A stretch of 6,307 bases of DNA from contig CAZFME010000119.1 of assembly GCA_964520055.1 (NCBI GenBank), positions 1-6,307 of the forward strand, in the 5' to 3' direction. Each line of letters opens with the position of its first letter. The first letter of the stretch is position 1. Below the pieces are notes generated by a model that saw only the letters and a list, made by a program, of their open reading frames with translations, was not told where the DNA came from and ran no database searches. The translations under genes and the position numbers were made by a program. This DNA comes from DUNY01 sp964520055. GTDB taxonomy: Bacteria; Bacillota; Thermosediminibacteria; Thermosediminibacterales; Tepidanaerobacteraceae. Below are positions 5,386 to 6,307 of the stretch, in pieces.

Positions 5386-6307
5386 ATGTTGAAGCAAGTA
5401 ATTGAAATAATGGAACTACTGGATAATTCCAACATCAGCGGTGAAATTGTTAAAACATTTTTATCCGGTAGAGGACTTGATGATATAGTTGTGGAAGAAG
5501 TTTGGGGAGAAAAGAGCAAAACCGATTTTATCAAGATAAATGTAAAAGGAAGAAATGGGAAAAGTGTAGGGGGGAAGGCTCAAACTCTTGGAATTATCGG
5601 TCGCCTTGGCGGCATAGGCGCAAGACCTGAAATGATAGGATTTGTGTCTGACGGAGATGGAGCCGCTGCAGCATTGTCCTGTGCATTAAAGCTTGGTGAT
5701 ATGAAGCAGAAGGGAGATATACTTGACGGAGATGTCATAATAGCTACTCACATTTGTCCAAATGCGCCGATAGAACCCCACCAACCGGTAGCATTCATGG
5801 GTTCTCCTGTGGATATGCAGGTAATGAACAAAATGGAAGTTGTCCCCTACATGGATGCTATTATTTCCATAGACACGACTAAGGGCAACCGAATATTGAA
5901 CTTTAAGGGTTTTGCAATTACGCCTACAATAAAAGACGGTTATATACTCAAAGTCAGTGATTCGCTATTACGTATTATGGAAATTGTTACAGGCAGACCG
6001 ACGCAGGTATTGCCAATTACAACTCAGGATATAACCCCTTATGGGAACGGGTTATATCATATAAACAGTATTGTTCAACCTTGTACCGCCACATCAAGTC
6101 CAGTAGTAGGTGTAGCTATAACAACGGAGACAATGGTACCCGGTTGTGCTACAGGTGCATCTCATGAAGTTGATATTGAAATGGCAGCAAGATATACATT
6201 AGAAGTGGCAAAAAGTTTTGGCAAAAATCAATGTGATTTCTACGATAAAAACGAGTGGCAAATAATAACCAGTCTTTATGGGTCTATGGAACATTTAAAA
6301 ACTCTCG
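5386..6307 (+). CDS. DUF1177 family protein (3' end cut by window)
   Basis: The frame is open from ATG 5386 to the window edge: 307 residues visible, close to the full family length of roughly 300 or a little more, so only a few residues are probably missing. GCGAGGA (5376-5382) is a short ribosome binding site. Motifs in order: KQVIEIMELLDNSNISGE (3-20); TLGIIGRLGGIGARPEMIGF (67-86); SDGDGAAAALSCALKLGDM (88-106); VIIATHICPNAPIEPHQP (117-134); AFMGSPVDM (136-144); ISIDTTKGNRIL (160-171); TGRPTQVLPITTQDITPYGN (202-221); and TMVPGCATGASHEVDIEMAA (249-268). The invariant-looking Asp89, Asp91, His122, Cys124, His132, Asp163 and His260 could be metal ligands or catalytic residues, in a manner resembling metallo-hydrolases, but this is inference. 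No signal peptide or membrane segment is seen, so it is cytoplasmic. Function is unknown; operon context links it to amide or amino-acid-like catabolism. Confidence 0.88.
   Translation, partial: MLKQVIEIMELLDNSNISGEIVKTFLSGRGLDDIVVEEVWGEKSKTDFIKINVKGRNGKSVGGKAQTLGIIGRLGGIGARPEMIGFVSDGDGAAAALSCALKLGDMKQKGDILDGDVIIATHICPNAPIEPHQPVAFMGSPVDMQVMNKMEVVPYMDAIISIDTTKGNRILNFKGFAITPTIKDGYILKVSDSLLRIMEIVTGRPTQVLPITTQDITPYGNGLYHINSIVQPCTATSSPVVGVAITTETMVPGCATGASHEVDIEMAARYTLEVAKSFGKNQCDFYDKNEWQIITSLYGSMEHLKTL

Overview
The window looks like chromosomal DNA of a low-to-moderate GC, Gram-positive anaerobe of the Clostridia type. The grounds are A/T-rich spacers, strong AGGAGG-like ribosome binding sites, non-ATG starts, sigma-A-like promoters, and gene families common in anaerobic Firmicutes (NifX-like protein, DUF5320, PucR-type regulator). 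No species assignment is possible from the sequence alone. All supported genes lie on the + strand. No rRNA, tRNA, CRISPR array or insertion sequence was seen.

Region 1 (1-984) holds the 3' end of a dinitrogenase iron-molybdenum cofactor (NifX/NifB C-terminal-like) family gene. It is followed by a small Gly/Arg-rich DUF5320-type protein with a C-terminal coiled coil, then a gene-poor stretch ending in a probable terminator (938-973). Two start-less open stretches (280-405 and 805-984) may be gene remnants or chance.

Region 2 (985-2306) is a PucR-type transcription regulator gene with its own probable promoter and a perfect 11-bp terminator stem. Its 5' end appears to carry a one-base deletion. 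A near-ideal ribosome binding site and ATG (1083) lead into a stop after two codons, while the missing start of the PucR domain is readable in the next frame.

Region 3 (2307-6307, running off the window) is a four-gene operon-like series behind a strong promoter (2363-2391). The genes are an NCS1-family (CodB-like) nucleobase/hydantoin-type permease, a nitrilase-superfamily carbon-nitrogen hydrolase, an Asp/Glu/hydantoin racemase-family protein, and a nearly complete DUF1177 protein. A possible 14-codon leader peptide with its own strong ribosome binding site precedes the permease.

Taken together, the PucR regulator, NCS1 permease, amidase, racemase and DUF1177 protein suggest an inducible uptake-and-breakdown pathway for a cyclic amide or ureide-like nitrogen compound (hydantoin, pyrimidine or similar). 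The substrate is not determinable here. The role of DUF1177 is unknown and is the most interesting open question of the window.
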